A stretch of DNA of 64,000 bases from Knoellia koreensis (GTDB lineage: Bacteria; Actinomycetota; Actinomycetes; Actinomycetales; Dermatophilaceae): positions 922,976-986,975 of the forward strand of contig NZ_JABEPQ010000001.1 in the NCBI RefSeq assembly GCF_013041615.1, given 5' to 3'. This document shows, in pieces, positions 45,475 through 53,955 of this stretch (its first letter is position 1; the number at the start of each line of letters is the position of its first letter). A program made the translations under genes and the position numbers. Under the pieces are notes generated by a model. The model was not told the DNA's origin and ran no database searches. It saw only the letters and a list, made by a program, of their open reading frames with translations.

Positions 45475-46265
45475 GACACGCACAGGGTCGCACGAGGAGC
45501 CGCCTGGAGGCGAAGCTTGCCGATCGGGTTGCCGCAGGACTCGCAGACGCCGTAGCTGCCGTCGTCGAGGCGCTCGAGGGCGTGCAGGTTCTGCTCGAGC
45601 ATCTCGCGGGCGTTGTTCGCCAAGGAGATCTCCTGCTCGCGCTCGAACGTCTTGGCACCGGCATCGGCCTGGTCGTCACCGGCCCCGTCGCCCGCATCCC
45701 GCATCAGCCCGACGAGGTCGGCCTCGGCGGCGCTGATCTCGGTGCGCAGCTGGGCGACGTTGCCCTCGATCTCGGCGCGGATCTCCCGCAGTTCCTTGGC
45801 GGTCCACGGCGACTCGTCCTCACGCACGACGAGCTTGCGCGGTGCAGCCTTCTTGGCGGGCGCGGCCTTCTTGGCCGGCGCGGCCTTCTTGGCCGGCGCG
45901 GCCTTCTTCGCGGGCGCGGCCTTCTTGGCCGGCGCGGCCTTCTTCGCGGGAGCCGCCTTCTTCGCCGGCGCGGCCTTCTTCGCGGGCGCGGCCTTCTTGG
46001 CCGGCGCGGCCTTCTTCGCGGGAGCCGCCTTCTTGGCCGGAGCCGCCTTCTTGGCCGGAGCCGCCTTCTTCGCCGGAGCCGCCTTCTTGGCCGGAGCGGC
46101 CTTCTTGGCCGGCGTGGCCTTCTTCGCCGGCGCGGCCTTCTTGGCCGGCGCGGCCTTCTTGGTTGCCGCAGCCTTCTTCGTCGTGGCCTTCTTCGCTGCC
46201 GTGGTTGCGCTCTTGCTGGTGGCGCGCGGCGCCGCCTTGGTCGCGGCTTTCGCCTTCTGAGCCAT
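45447..46265 (-). CDS. DksA/TraR zinc-finger protein with histone-like PAKKA tail
   Basis: A 272-residue protein. The first 140 residues are a Lys/Ala/Pro-rich tract with about 18 repeats of AAPAKK. The C-terminal part is a DksA/TraR domain with a coiled segment (ELREIRAEIEGNVAQLRTEISAAEADL) and a four-Cys zinc finger ([29 protein letters not shown]). DksA-like proteins enter the RNA polymerase secondary channel; the acidic tip here is not the classic DxxDxA. PAKKA tracts are known from mycobacterial HupB/Hlp and eukaryotic H1-like proteins, where they bind DNA. The role is inferred. It lies upstream of lspA and downstream of the divIVA terminator. Confidence 0.88.
   Translation of the reverse strand: MAQKAKAATKAAPRATSKSATTAAKKATTKKAAATKKAAPAKKAAPAKKATPAKKAAPAKKAAPAKKAAPAKKAAPAKKAAPAKKAAPAKKAAPAKKAAPAKKAAPAKKAAPAKKAAPAKKAAPAKKAAPAKKAAPAKKAAPRKLVVREDESPWTAKELREIRAEIEGNVAQLRTEISAAEADLVGLMRDAGDGAGDDQADAGAKTFEREQEISLANNAREMLEQNLHALERLDDGSYGVCESCGNPIGKLRLQAAPRATLCVSCKTKQERR
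45843..46166 (-). repeat. 18-bp tandem repeat encoding AAPAKK
   Basis: About 18 imperfect 18-bp units inside the DksA-like gene. Third positions vary between units, so protein sequence seems to be under selection. Unit number may differ between strains. Confidence 0.85.
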
Positions 46266-46388
46266 GTGTTCGGCGCCCCTCGGTCGCAGCGTGCTCGCCG
46301 CGGCGAGCGTGACAGGTGCGGTGAGGATATGCGCTGGTCGTCGGGGACTCAAAGCCAAAACGCGCGAGTCACCGAACCCGTCACGCGC

Positions 46389-46425
46389 GTCGGCGCCCCA
46401 CCGCGTGTCGCGGTGGGGCGCCGAC
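46389..46425 (-). terminator. Hairpin terminator after divIVA
   Basis: A perfect 16-bp stem (46389-46404 with 46410-46425) and five-base loop begin 20 bases beyond the divIVA stop and separate it from the DksA-like gene. Confidence 0.75.
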
Positions 46426-46445
46426 TGCACTGCTACGGGCGGGAA

Positions 46446-47657
46446 TCAGCCCTTCTGGTCACCCTTGGCATCGCCCTGCTGACCCTCGGACTGCTTGCCC
46501 TCGGCCTGCTGCTCGCCGTCGCCGGACTGCTGTCCCTCGGCGCCCTGGTCGCCCTCGGCCGGCTCGACACCGGTCGAGTCGAGGTCGGCCAGCTGGCCCT
46601 CGATGTAGTTCTTGAGCCGCGCGCGGTAGTCGCGCTCGAACGACCGCAGCTCCTCGATCTTCTTCTCCAGCAGCGTGCGCTCGCGGCCCAGCTCCTCGAG
46701 GATCTGCGCCTTCTTCTGCTGCGCCTCGTGGACCATGCCGGTCGAGCGCTCGCGCGCCTCGGTGATGAGCTGCTCGTGCTTCTGCTCGGCGTCGGACACC
46801 AGCTCGTCGTGGCGCGCCTGCGCCGTCGTGACCAGCTCGTCGTGCTTGTTCTGGCCCTGGCCGACCAGCTCGTCGTGGCGACCCTGCGCCTCGGCGATGA
46901 GGCGGTCGCGGGTCTGCTCACCCTGGCCGACGTGCTCGTCGTGCAGACGCTGCGCCATCTCCAGCAGCGCGGCCGCGCTGGCACCGCCACCGGCACCGGC
47001 AGCGGCGGCACCGGCCAGCGCCGCACCACCCTGCGCCGGAGCCTGCTCCTGCCGGGCCTGCTGGGCGCGCTCCTCAGCCTGGGCGAGCGCCTGCTGGGCC
47101 CGGGCCTCGGCCTCCTGCGCGCGGGCCTGGGCCTGCTCGGCCTCCTGCTGCGCGGCGGCCAACCGCTGCTCGGCCTCCTGGGCGCGGGCCTCGGCCTCGC
47201 CGGCCTTGGCCTCCACCTGCTGCTGTGCCTTGGCGATCCGCTCCTGTGCGGCCTTCTCCGCCTCGTCGGCGCGGGCCTGGGCCGTCTTCTCGGCCTCCTC
47301 GGCGCGCGCGTTGGCGGCGTCGATCCGCTGCTGAGCGGCCTTCTCCGCCTCGTCGGCCTTGGCGGCGACGGCGGCCGTGCGCTCGTCCGCGTCGGACTTG
47401 GCGCGCGCCTCTGCCTCCTGGTCCCGTCCGTCCCCACCGCCCTTGGCGTCGCGACCCGCCGGCGCCACGGCCGGCATACCCTTGCTCTGGCGGCACTCGT
47501 TGAGCTGCTCGCGCAGGTCATCGGAGTCCTTGACCAGCTTGCGCATCTCGGTCACGACCTCGTCGAGGAAGTCGTCGACCTCGCGCTCGTCGTAACCACG
47601 ACGGAACTGGGTGGGCGTGAAGTTCTTGTTGAGGACGTCCTCAGGAGTGAGCGTCAT
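46446..47657 (-). CDS. divIVA: DivIVA / Wag31-like polar growth and division protein
   Basis: A 403-residue cytoplasmic scaffold that binds curved membrane and recruits wall-synthesis enzymes. The N-terminal membrane-binding domain is MTLTPEDVLNKNFTPTQFRRGYDEREVDDFLDEVVTEMRKL. A long Ala/Glu/Gln-rich coiled coil (about 80-210) follows, then an Ala/Gly stretch and a second coil (MAQRLHDEHVGQGEQTRDRL onward, with the repeat QxxHDELV). The tail is Gln/Gly-rich and acidic (after residue 365). Wag31 is usually near 260 residues, so the coil and tail are extended. GAGGTGA ribosome site before the ATG. Confidence 0.92.
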   Translation of the reverse strand: MTLTPEDVLNKNFTPTQFRRGYDEREVDDFLDEVVTEMRKLVKDSDDLREQLNECRQSKGMPAVAPAGRDAKGGGDGRDQEAEARAKSDADERTAAVAAKADEAEKAAQQRIDAANARAEEAEKTAQARADEAEKAAQERIAKAQQQVEAKAGEAEARAQEAEQRLAAAQQEAEQAQARAQEAEARAQQALAQAEERAQQARQEQAPAQGGAALAGAAAAGAGGGASAAALLEMAQRLHDEHVGQGEQTRDRLIAEAQGRHDELVGQGQNKHDELVTTAQARHDELVSDAEQKHEQLITEARERSTGMVHEAQQKKAQILEELGRERTLLEKKIEELRSFERDYRARLKNYIEGQLADLDSTGVEPAEGDQGAEGQQSGDGEQQAEGKQSEGQQGDAKGDQKG

Positions 47658-47762
47658 GTAGTCACCTCGGTTGCTGGCATGAGTCGCTGGCGTGAGCAGT
47701 GCAGGGTCAAGCATCCCAGACTCTGCGGTTGCCGCCAGCCAGCCTAGAGGATGCCGTTGGTG

Positions 47763-48050
47763 CTAGAGGATCCCCATGAGGATCGTCGTGATCAGCATGA
47801 GGGCGAGGAAGGCCAGGTCGAGCCGGATCGCGCCCAGCGTCAACGGCGGGATCACCTTGCGCAACGCCTTCAGCGGTGGGTCGGTGACCGTGTAGATCGC
47901 CTCCGCGACCACGAGCAGCACCCCCCGGGGACGCCAGTCCCGGGCGAACGCCTGCACCCACTCCAGCACCAGCCGCCCGAGCAGCACGATGAAGAACAGG
48001 AACAGGGCGAACCGCACCACACTGGCGATGGGGTTCTGGCCGAGCAGCAT
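47763..48050 (-). CDS. YggT family membrane protein
   Basis: A 95-residue protein with two hydrophobic segments (about 9-31 and 73-94) and the signature VAEAIYTVTDPPLKALRKVIPPLTLGAIRLDLAF. YggT proteins sit between sepF and divIVA in most Actinobacteria and are linked to division or envelope stability; the mechanism is unknown. A GGGTGA ribosome site precedes the ATG. Confidence 0.9.
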   Translation of the reverse strand: MLLGQNPIASVVRFALFLFFIVLLGRLVLEWVQAFARDWRPRGVLLVVAEAIYTVTDPPLKALRKVIPPLTLGAIRLDLAFLALMLITTILMGIL

Positions 48051-48127
48051 GCGATCACCCTGCCATGCGCGGCTGAACTCGGCCTGTGCGGGTCGGTCCC
48101 GGGCGGGTCAGGGAGTGTCGGAGCAGG

Positions 48128-48607
48128 TCAGCTCTGGTTGAACAGGCCGCGGGCGCTGGGCGCCGAGGCGCTCTCCTCGGCCGACACCTCGACGTGCGAC
48201 GGCGACAGCAGGAAGACCTTGGAGGTCACCCGCTCGATCGAGCCGTGCAGGCCGAACACGAGACCGGCGGCGAAGTCGACCAGCCGCTTGGCGTCGGAGT
48301 CGTCCATGTCGGAGAGGTTCATGATGACGGGCGTGCCGTCACGGAAGCTCTCGCCGATGTTCTTGGCCTCGTTGTAGGTGCGCGGGTGGATCGTGGTGAT
48401 GCGGTTGAGCGCACCGACCTCGACGTCGCGGACCACCTGGGCCACGGGCGTGCGCTGCGGCAGCGGGGTCACCGCGGCGGAGCGCTCCTGCTGGGGCTCG
48501 TGACGCTGCTGGGGCTCGTCGTAGTCGTAGTCGTCGTACCCCTCGTAGCGCTCGTCTTCCTCGGCGAGCCCGAGGTACACCATCGTCTTGCGCAGCGCCC
48601 CAGCCAT
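48128..48607 (-). CDS. sepF: Cell division protein SepF
   Basis: A 159-residue membrane anchor for FtsZ, essential where ftsA is missing, as here. The amphipathic N-terminus [18 protein letters not shown] binds membrane, an acidic Tyr-rich linker (about 18-45) follows, and the C-terminal ring-forming domain contains [56 protein letters not shown]. Ribosome site GGGAG. It probably shares an operon with yggS. Confidence 0.95.
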   Translation of the reverse strand: MAGALRKTMVYLGLAEEDERYEGYDDYDYDEPQQRHEPQQERSAAVTPLPQRTPVAQVVRDVEVGALNRITTIHPRTYNEAKNIGESFRDGTPVIMNLSDMDDSDAKRLVDFAAGLVFGLHGSIERVTSKVFLLSPSHVEVSAEESASAPSARGLFNQS

Positions 48608-48654
48608 GAAGAGCTCCCTTTGGTTTCGTGCGTGTCCGGCGTTCGTGCTCGACG

Positions 48655-49356
48655 TTACTGGTGTGACTGGCGAGAACCGAGGATTGCGGTCCCGACACGC
48701 AGGTGTGTCGCCCCGTGGGCGATGGCCTGCTCGAGGTCCCCGCTCATGCCGGCCGAGATCCAGGTGGCCTGCGGGTGCCTGTCCTGTATGCCGCGTGCCA
48801 CCTCGCGCAGTCGCGCGAAGGCGGGTGCCGCGTCGGCGCCGAGGGGCGCCACGGCCATGACCCCGCGCAGGTCGAGGTGGTCGGCGCGCGCGGCCGCGTC
48901 GGCGAGGGCGAGGGCGTCAGCCGGCGCGACTCCCCCGCGACCCTGCGACTCGTCCAACCCGACCTGCACCAGGACGGCGAGCCGTCGCCCGTGGCGCTCG
49001 GCAGCGCGGTCGAGTGCGTCCACGAGCTTGGGGCGGTCGAGTGACTGGACGACGTCGGCATACCCCGCGACCGACCCCGCCTTCTTGCTCTGCAGCTGTC
49101 CGACGAAGTGGACCTCGAGGTCGTCGCGGTGGGCCAGCTCGAGGACCTTGGCGGACGCCTCCTGGTCGCGGTTCTCCCCGACGGCGCCGACGCCGAGCTC
49201 GGCGAGCAGGTCGACGTCGCTCGCGGGGAAGAACTTGGTGACGGCGACAAGGGTGACGTCGCCAGCGTCGCGCCCGGCGGCGGCGCAGGCGCGGCCGATC
49301 CGCTCCCGGACGCCTTCGAGGTTGGCGGCCAGCTCGGCCCGCCGTTCGCTGCTCAC
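48655..49356 (-). CDS. YggS/PROSC family PLP homeostasis protein
   Basis: A 233-residue TIM-barrel protein that carries pyridoxal phosphate on a Lys and balances B6 and amino-acid pools. [37 protein letters not shown] contains the PLP Lys (VTK). [44 protein letters not shown] and the phosphate site [29 protein letters not shown] follow. GTG at 49356 overlaps the pgeF stop by four bases. Confidence 0.92.
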   Translation of the reverse strand: MSSERRAELAANLEGVRERIGRACAAAGRDAGDVTLVAVTKFFPASDVDLLAELGVGAVGENRDQEASAKVLELAHRDDLEVHFVGQLQSKKAGSVAGYADVVQSLDRPKLVDALDRAAERHGRRLAVLVQVGLDESQGRGGVAPADALALADAAARADHLDLRGVMAVAPLGADAAPAFARLREVARGIQDRHPQATWISAGMSGDLEQAIAHGATHLRVGTAILGSRQSHQ

Positions 49357-50078
49357 TCCTGCTCCAGGACGACGACACCGGCGAACCTGCCGGTGCGGCC
49401 GTCGCGCCGGTAGGAGAACAGTCGCTCGTCCTCTCGGGCGCACCCGGGCACCCAGGTCACGGCCACGTCCTGCGCGCGCAGCTGGGCCACGACGCCGGCG
49501 GCGACGTCGATGGCGGGTGTGCCGGTCCACGACACGGTGGCCGACTCCGGGCTCACCTGCGCCGCCTCGGCCCGCATCTGCTCGGGCACCTCGTAGCAGC
49601 GGCCGCACACCGACGGGCCGACGACGGCGGCGATGCTCCGGGCGCCGAGGTCACGCATGGCCGTGACCGCGCGGTCGACGATGCGGCTCGTCATGCCGGG
49701 TCGACCGGCGTGCACCGCCGCGACGACGCCCTCGTCGGGGTCGGCCAGAAGGACCGGTGTGCAGTCAGCGACGAGCGCGGCGAGGGCCAGCCCCGGCGTG
49801 CGGGTGACGACACCGTCCGCCTCCGGCGCCCCCTCGGGGCCCCACGGCCCGTCGGCGACGACCACGTCGGCGCTGTGCACCTGCGCCAGGAAGAGCAGTC
49901 GATCCCGTTGCACCCCAACGGAATCCGCAAGCCGTTCGCGATTTGCCTCGATGCTGGCCGGGTCGTCGCCGGCCTTGCCGCCGAGGTTGAGGGAGTCGAA
50001 GTCGCCGTCGCTCACGCCGCCGTCACGGTCGGTGAACGCCCAGCGCACGGGGCCGGTGCGGTCCTGCCAGAAGAACAC
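49353..50078 (-). CDS. pgeF: Peptidoglycan editing factor PgeF (YfiH, laccase-domain)
   Basis: A 241-residue protein of the DUF152 family. E. coli PgeF removes L-Ser wrongly placed in peptidoglycan stems; older names include polyphenol oxidase. SLNLGGKAGDDPASIEANRERLA, AQVHSADVV (His ligand), VADCTPVLLAD (Cys ligand) and VHAGRPGM (His) form the zinc site. Position next to ftsZ is standard in Actinobacteria and fits a wall-editing task. The GTG at 50078 has a -10 box six bases upstream that abuts the ftsZ terminator. Confidence 0.9.
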   Translation of the reverse strand: MFFWQDRTGPVRWAFTDRDGGVSDGDFDSLNLGGKAGDDPASIEANRERLADSVGVQRDRLLFLAQVHSADVVVADGPWGPEGAPEADGVVTRTPGLALAALVADCTPVLLADPDEGVVAAVHAGRPGMTSRIVDRAVTAMRDLGARSIAAVVGPSVCGRCYEVPEQMRAEAAQVSPESATVSWTGTPAIDVAAGVVAQLRAQDVAVTWVPGCAREDERLFSYRRDGRTGRFAGVVVLEQE

Positions 50079-50084
50079 CGCCCC

Positions 50085-50090
50085 AACCTA
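50085..50090 (-). promoter_or_regulatory. -10 box of leaderless pgeF
   Basis: TAGGTT on the minus strand, six bases before the GTG at 50078. The ftsZ hairpin starts at the adjacent base, so the -35 region lies within it. Confidence 0.45.
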
Positions 50091-50131
50091 CGACAGGGGC
50101 GCCGGACCTTCGTGGTCCGGCGCCCCTGTCG
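50091..50131 (-). terminator. Hairpin terminator after ftsZ
   Basis: A perfect 18-bp stem (50091-50108 with 50114-50131) and TTCGT loop, 30 bases after the ftsZ stop; the strongest hairpin seen in the window. Confidence 0.8.
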
Positions 50132-50160
50132 GCGTCTGTCGTGTCGCTTCGCTCAGTGCC

Positions 50161-51471
50161 TCACTTGAGGAAGTCGGGCACGTCGAGGTCGTCACCCTCG
50201 TCGAAGGTGACGGTACGCGGCGGGCGACCAGCACCCTCGCGCGCCGGCTGCGGCGCCGACGGCTCGGACGTGGTGACCGCGTCGTCGTCACGCTGGCCGG
50301 GCTGGGGCTCGCGCGCCGCCGGCTGCTGTGCGGGAGTCGGCGGCTGCTGGCCGGTCGCTGCCGGCTGCTGCGCGGGGGCCGGCTGCTGCGGCTGTCCCGG
50401 GACCTGCTGGCCCGGGCGGCCGGGCTGCTGCTGCCCGGCCTGCTGCTGGGGCGGCTGCTGCCCGGCCGGCCGGGTCGCACCCTGCACCTGACCGATCGCC
50501 CGGTCGTTGTCGCGCTTGACCGGCGCACCACCGTCGAAGCCGGCGGCGATGACCGTCACGCGGACCTCGTCGCCGAGGGCGTCGTCGATGACCGCGCCGA
50601 AGATGATGTTGGCCTCCGGGTGGGCGGCCTCCTGGACCAGCCGGGCCGCCTCGTTGATCTCGAACAGGCCGAGGTCGCTGCCACCCTGGATCGACAGCAG
50701 CACGCCGTGGGCGCCGTCGATGCTGGCCTCGAGCAGCGGGCTGGAGATCGCGAGCTCGGCGGCCTGGACGGCCCGGTCGTCGCCCCGCGAGGAGCCGATG
50801 CCCATGAGGGCCGAGCCGGCCCCCTGCATGACCGACTTCACGTCGGCGAAGTCGAGGTTGATCAGGCCCGGAGTGGTGATGAGGTCGGTGATGCCCTGGA
50901 CACCGGACAGCAGCACCTGGTCGGCGCTGCGGAACGCGTCGAGCATGGAGACTGCGCGGTCGCTGATCGACAGCAGCCGGTCGTTGGGGATGACGATGAG
51001 GGTGTCGACCTCTTCGCGCAGGTTGCCGATGCCGGACTCGGCCTGGTTGGCGCGGCGGCGCCCCTCGAAGGTGAACGGGCGCGTCACCACACCGATCGTC
51101 AGGGCGCCCAGGCCCTTGGCGATCTTGGCGACGACGGGCGCGCCACCGGTACCGGTGCCACCGCCCTCGCCCGCCGTGACGAAGACCATGTCGGCCCCCT
51201 TGAGGACCTCCTCGATCTCCTCGGCGTGGTCCTCGGCGGCCTTCTTGCCGACCTCGGGGTCGGCACCGGCACCCAGACCGCGGGTGAGCTCGCGGCCCAC
51301 GTCGAGCTTGACGTCGGCGTCACTCATGAGCAGGGCCTGGGCGTCGGTGTTGATGGCGATGAACTCCACGCCCTTGAGGCCGACCTCGATCATGCGGTTG
51401 ATGGCGTTGACGCCACCACCACCGATGCCGACGACCTTGATGACGGCCAAGTAGTTCTGTGGTGCTGCCAC
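50161..51471 (-). CDS. ftsZ: Cell division protein FtsZ
   Basis: The 436-residue tubulin-like GTPase that forms the division ring. The N-terminal [22 protein letters not shown], the tubulin signature GGGTGTG (103-109) and the synergy-loop region [26 protein letters not shown] are intact. A Gln/Pro-rich linker (about 325-425, [14 protein letters not shown]) ends in the conserved peptide [10 protein letters not shown] that binds SepF and others. The GTG start is preceded by a GGAGAGG ribosome site. It has its own terminator and probably its own promoters in the 304-base gap before it. Confidence 0.98.
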   Translation of the reverse strand: MAAPQNYLAVIKVVGIGGGGVNAINRMIEVGLKGVEFIAINTDAQALLMSDADVKLDVGRELTRGLGAGADPEVGKKAAEDHAEEIEEVLKGADMVFVTAGEGGGTGTGGAPVVAKIAKGLGALTIGVVTRPFTFEGRRRANQAESGIGNLREEVDTLIVIPNDRLLSISDRAVSMLDAFRSADQVLLSGVQGITDLITTPGLINLDFADVKSVMQGAGSALMGIGSSRGDDRAVQAAELAISSPLLEASIDGAHGVLLSIQGGSDLGLFEINEAARLVQEAAHPEANIIFGAVIDDALGDEVRVTVIAAGFDGGAPVKRDNDRAIGQVQGATRPAGQQPPQQQAGQQQPGRPGQQVPGQPQQPAPAQQPAATGQQPPTPAQQPAAREPQPGQRDDDAVTTSEPSAPQPAREGAGRPPRTVTFDEGDDLDVPDFLK

Positions 51472-51775
51472 GGTGGTGGGCCTCTCCTGGGGGTGTTGCC
51501 TTCGGGTGGTGATGCTGGTGTTGTCTCGACGTCTAGTTGAGAGTTATGCCTTGTTTCCCAACGGTTTCCGTGACGCCGACGCTATGCGCGAGCACGGATG
51601 CAAGCAACGAGATCGCCCGCGTGTCGCTGCACCGATTGGCCCGATTCCGCGGTTTCTCCCTGTGCTTGAGGGTTAGCCTGTCACACCAGTCACAACAGTC
51701 ACTCCGGCCCCATCGCTCGACGCCATCCCGTGCGCCCAAACCGTTGCGGGTGACACCAGGGGCAGCTCGGACCGG
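51472..51775 (-). promoter_or_regulatory. ftsQ-ftsZ intergenic region with paired TAACYCTCAA elements
   Basis: The 304-base gap holds no gene. On the minus strand TAACTCTCAA (51537-51546) and TAACCCTCAA (51666-51675) occur in matching surroundings (GGCATAACTCTCAACT, GGCTAACCCTCAAGCA), 129 bases apart. They may be -10 regions of two ftsZ promoters or sites for one regulator. Upstream of the second stands a GTGACTG-TTGTGACTG-GTGTGAC run. Confidence 0.45.
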
Positions 51776-52519
51776 TCAGCGGGTGACCGGGGTCTCCGGT
51801 GCACTGACGTCGATGACCTTCGGCTTGCCCTTGAGCAGCGCCTGGACGATCTCGAGCTTGCGGTCGGGCTCGTCGAGGCCGCCCCACACCACCGAGGTCG
51901 AGCCGATCTTGAGCGTGACGAGACCGGCGCCGCTGACGGTCACCGCAGACACCTTGTCCTGGGTCGCGGCCGGCAGCACCCGGACCACCGACACGGCCGC
52001 CTGCAGGGCTTCGCGCGACAGCGCCGCACTGGTGGCCGCCGACACCACCGGCACCCCCTTGGGCGCCTGTCGCACGACCGCGTACGCCACCCCCGTCTCA
52101 TCCACAACCTGTAGTTGACCTTGAGGGTTCTTGACCACGAGGAACGGGGTGCGCGGGCTCGCGTGGATGACCAGGGTGCCCGGCCACGAGCGCTCGATCG
52201 AGACGTCCGCGACGGTCGCCCGCTGGGTCACCCGGTCGGCGACGGCCGCGGTGTCGACGCGGGCCAGCGGCTGCCCGACCGGCACCTGTGCGAGGTCGCG
52301 GATCGGGGCCACCTCGCCCGCCGGCACGCCCACGACCTCCACCGTGCGCACGGCGAGCAACGGGCTGAACGCCACCACCCAGACCAGCGCGGCCACGACG
52401 AGCACCGTCACGACGGCATACCCCCACAGCCGACGTGGTCGGCGCTGCACCTCCTGGGCGCGGCGCACGAACCGGTCGCGTGACGAGGCGACCCCGCGGC
52501 CCTGCGTCGGCGCGCTCAC
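51776..52519 (-). CDS. ftsQ: Cell division protein FtsQ (DivIB)
   Basis: A 247-residue single-pass membrane protein: a basic cytoplasmic N-terminus, one helix (about 33-52, YAVVTVLVVAALVWVVAF), a POTRA domain (about 55-125, LLAVRTVEVVGVPAGEVAPIRDLAQVPVGQPLARVDTAAVADRV) and an FtsQ beta domain. It links FtsZ-side proteins with FtsW/FtsI at the septum. Its GTG overlaps the murC stop by four bases. Confidence 0.95.
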   Translation of the reverse strand: MSAPTQGRGVASSRDRFVRRAQEVQRRPRRLWGYAVVTVLVVAALVWVVAFSPLLAVRTVEVVGVPAGEVAPIRDLAQVPVGQPLARVDTAAVADRVTQRATVADVSIERSWPGTLVIHASPRTPFLVVKNPQGQLQVVDETGVAYAVVRQAPKGVPVVSAATSAALSREALQAAVSVVRVLPAATQDKVSAVTVSGAGLVTLKIGSTSVVWGGLDEPDRKLEIVQALLKGKPKVIDVSAPETPVTR

Positions 52520-53955
52520 CGGTCCCCCAGGGCGCGCAGGATCTCCGGGCCGATCATGGTGACGTCGCCGGCTCCGACGGTGAGGACGAGGTCGCCCTCG
52601 CGGGCCAGGCCGGCGACCGTCTCGGCGACCGCGGACCAGGACGGCACGACCCGCACGTCGGCGTCGGGCCGCGACTCGACCAGGGCGTCGGCGACGAGCT
52701 GGGAGGAGACGCCGGGCACGGGGTCCTCGCGCGCGGCATACACCTCCATGAGGACGACGACGTCGGCCGGCGCGAGGGCCCGACCGAACTCCGTCGCGAA
52801 GTCACGGGTCCGGGAGAACAGGTGCGGCTGGAAGACCACGACGAGCCGTGCGTCCCCCTCCACGAGCGAGCGCCCGGTCTCGACGACGGCCGCCACCTTG
52901 CCCGGGTTGTGCGCGTAGTCGTCGACGACGGTCACCCCGCCCGCGCTCCCCTTGGGCTCGAACCGTCGGCGGGTGCCGGTGAACCCGTAGAGCCCGTCGA
53001 GGATGCGTGCAGGGTCCTGTCCCAGCCCCTCGACGGCGACGGTGTATGCCGCGGCGGCGTTGAGCAGGTTGTGCCGGCCCGGCACCTTGACCCGCAGGAC
53101 GCGTTCCTCGCCGTCGGGTCCGCGCAGTGCAGCGCGGGCCAGCAGCCCGCGGAACGCCGGGTCGGTCAGGACCACGTCGGCATCGGCCGCGAAACCGTAG
53201 GTCAGGACGCGGACGCCGGAGGCGCGGGCGGACTCGGCCAGTCGGCGTGAGCCCTCGTCGTCGGCGCAGGCGACGAGCAGCCCGCCCGGCTGCACCGACG
53301 CGGCGAACTCGGCGTACGCCTCCTGCACCCGCTCGAAGCTGCCGTAGAAGTCGAGGTGGTCAGGCTGCACGTTGGTGACGACGGCGACCTCGGGCCGGTA
53401 GACGAGGAACGACCCGTCGCTCTCGTCGGCCTCCGCCACGAACACCTCACCAGTGCCCCAGTGGGCGTTCGTGCCGTGACCGGCCAGCTCGCCGCCGGCC
53501 GCGAAGGACGGGTCGATCCCGCAGTGCTGCAACGCGACCGTGAGCATCGAGGTCGTCGTCGTCTTGCCGTTGGCGCCGGCCACCGCGACCCGGCGCGAGC
53601 CCGCCATCGTGGCGGCGAGGGCCTGGGCGCGGTGCAGGACCCGCAGGCCACGCTCTCGTGCCGTCGCCAGCTCGACGTTGCTCTCGCGGATGGCCGAGGA
53701 GACGACGACGGTGTCGACGCCGTCGAGGTATGCCGGGTCGTGGCCGACGTGGACGTCGGCACCTTCGGCGGCCAGCGCCGCCAGCAGCGGCGAGTCCTTG
53801 GCGTCCGAGCCACTGACCCGGGTGCCGCGGGCGAGCATGACCCGCGCGACCCCGGACATGCCGGCACCGCCGATCGCGATGAAGTGGACGGCACCCAGCT
53901 CCTCGAGCGCAGGCACCTCGGCGCGGAAGTCGAACCGCAGGTTCTCGCCGTTCAT
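52516..53955 (-). CDS. murC: UDP-N-acetylmuramate-L-alanine ligase
   Basis: A 479-residue ATP-dependent ligase that adds the first amino acid to UDP-MurNAc. The Rossmann motif AIGGAGMSGVARVML (27-41), P-loop AGANGKTTTTS (127-136), ADESDGSFL and QPDHLDFYGS are all present. Overlaps at both ends (ATGA with murG, GTGA with ftsQ) show tight translational coupling. Confidence 0.97.
   Translation of the reverse strand: MNGENLRFDFRAEVPALEELGAVHFIAIGGAGMSGVARVMLARGTRVSGSDAKDSPLLAALAAEGADVHVGHDPAYLDGVDTVVVSSAIRESNVELATARERGLRVLHRAQALAATMAGSRRVAVAGANGKTTTTSMLTVALQHCGIDPSFAAGGELAGHGTNAHWGTGEVFVAEADESDGSFLVYRPEVAVVTNVQPDHLDFYGSFERVQEAYAEFAASVQPGGLLVACADDEGSRRLAESARASGVRVLTYGFAADADVVLTDPAFRGLLARAALRGPDGEERVLRVKVPGRHNLLNAAAAYTVAVEGLGQDPARILDGLYGFTGTRRRFEPKGSAGGVTVVDDYAHNPGKVAAVVETGRSLVEGDARLVVVFQPHLFSRTRDFATEFGRALAPADVVVLMEVYAAREDPVPGVSSQLVADALVESRPDADVRVVPSWSAVAETVAGLAREGDLVLTVGAGDVTMIGPEILRALGDR

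Noticed and set aside
45843-46166. Regular 18-bp repeats as a CRISPR array
   Set aside because: Units are contiguous without unique spacers, are in frame and encode AAPAKK inside a DksA-like gene; no cas genes are near.
45582-47747. Long plus-strand Leu/Gly-rich open frame opposite the DksA-like and divIVA genes
   Set aside because: It is the antisense of the Ala/Lys/Glu-rich repeats; no start signal or family resemblance.
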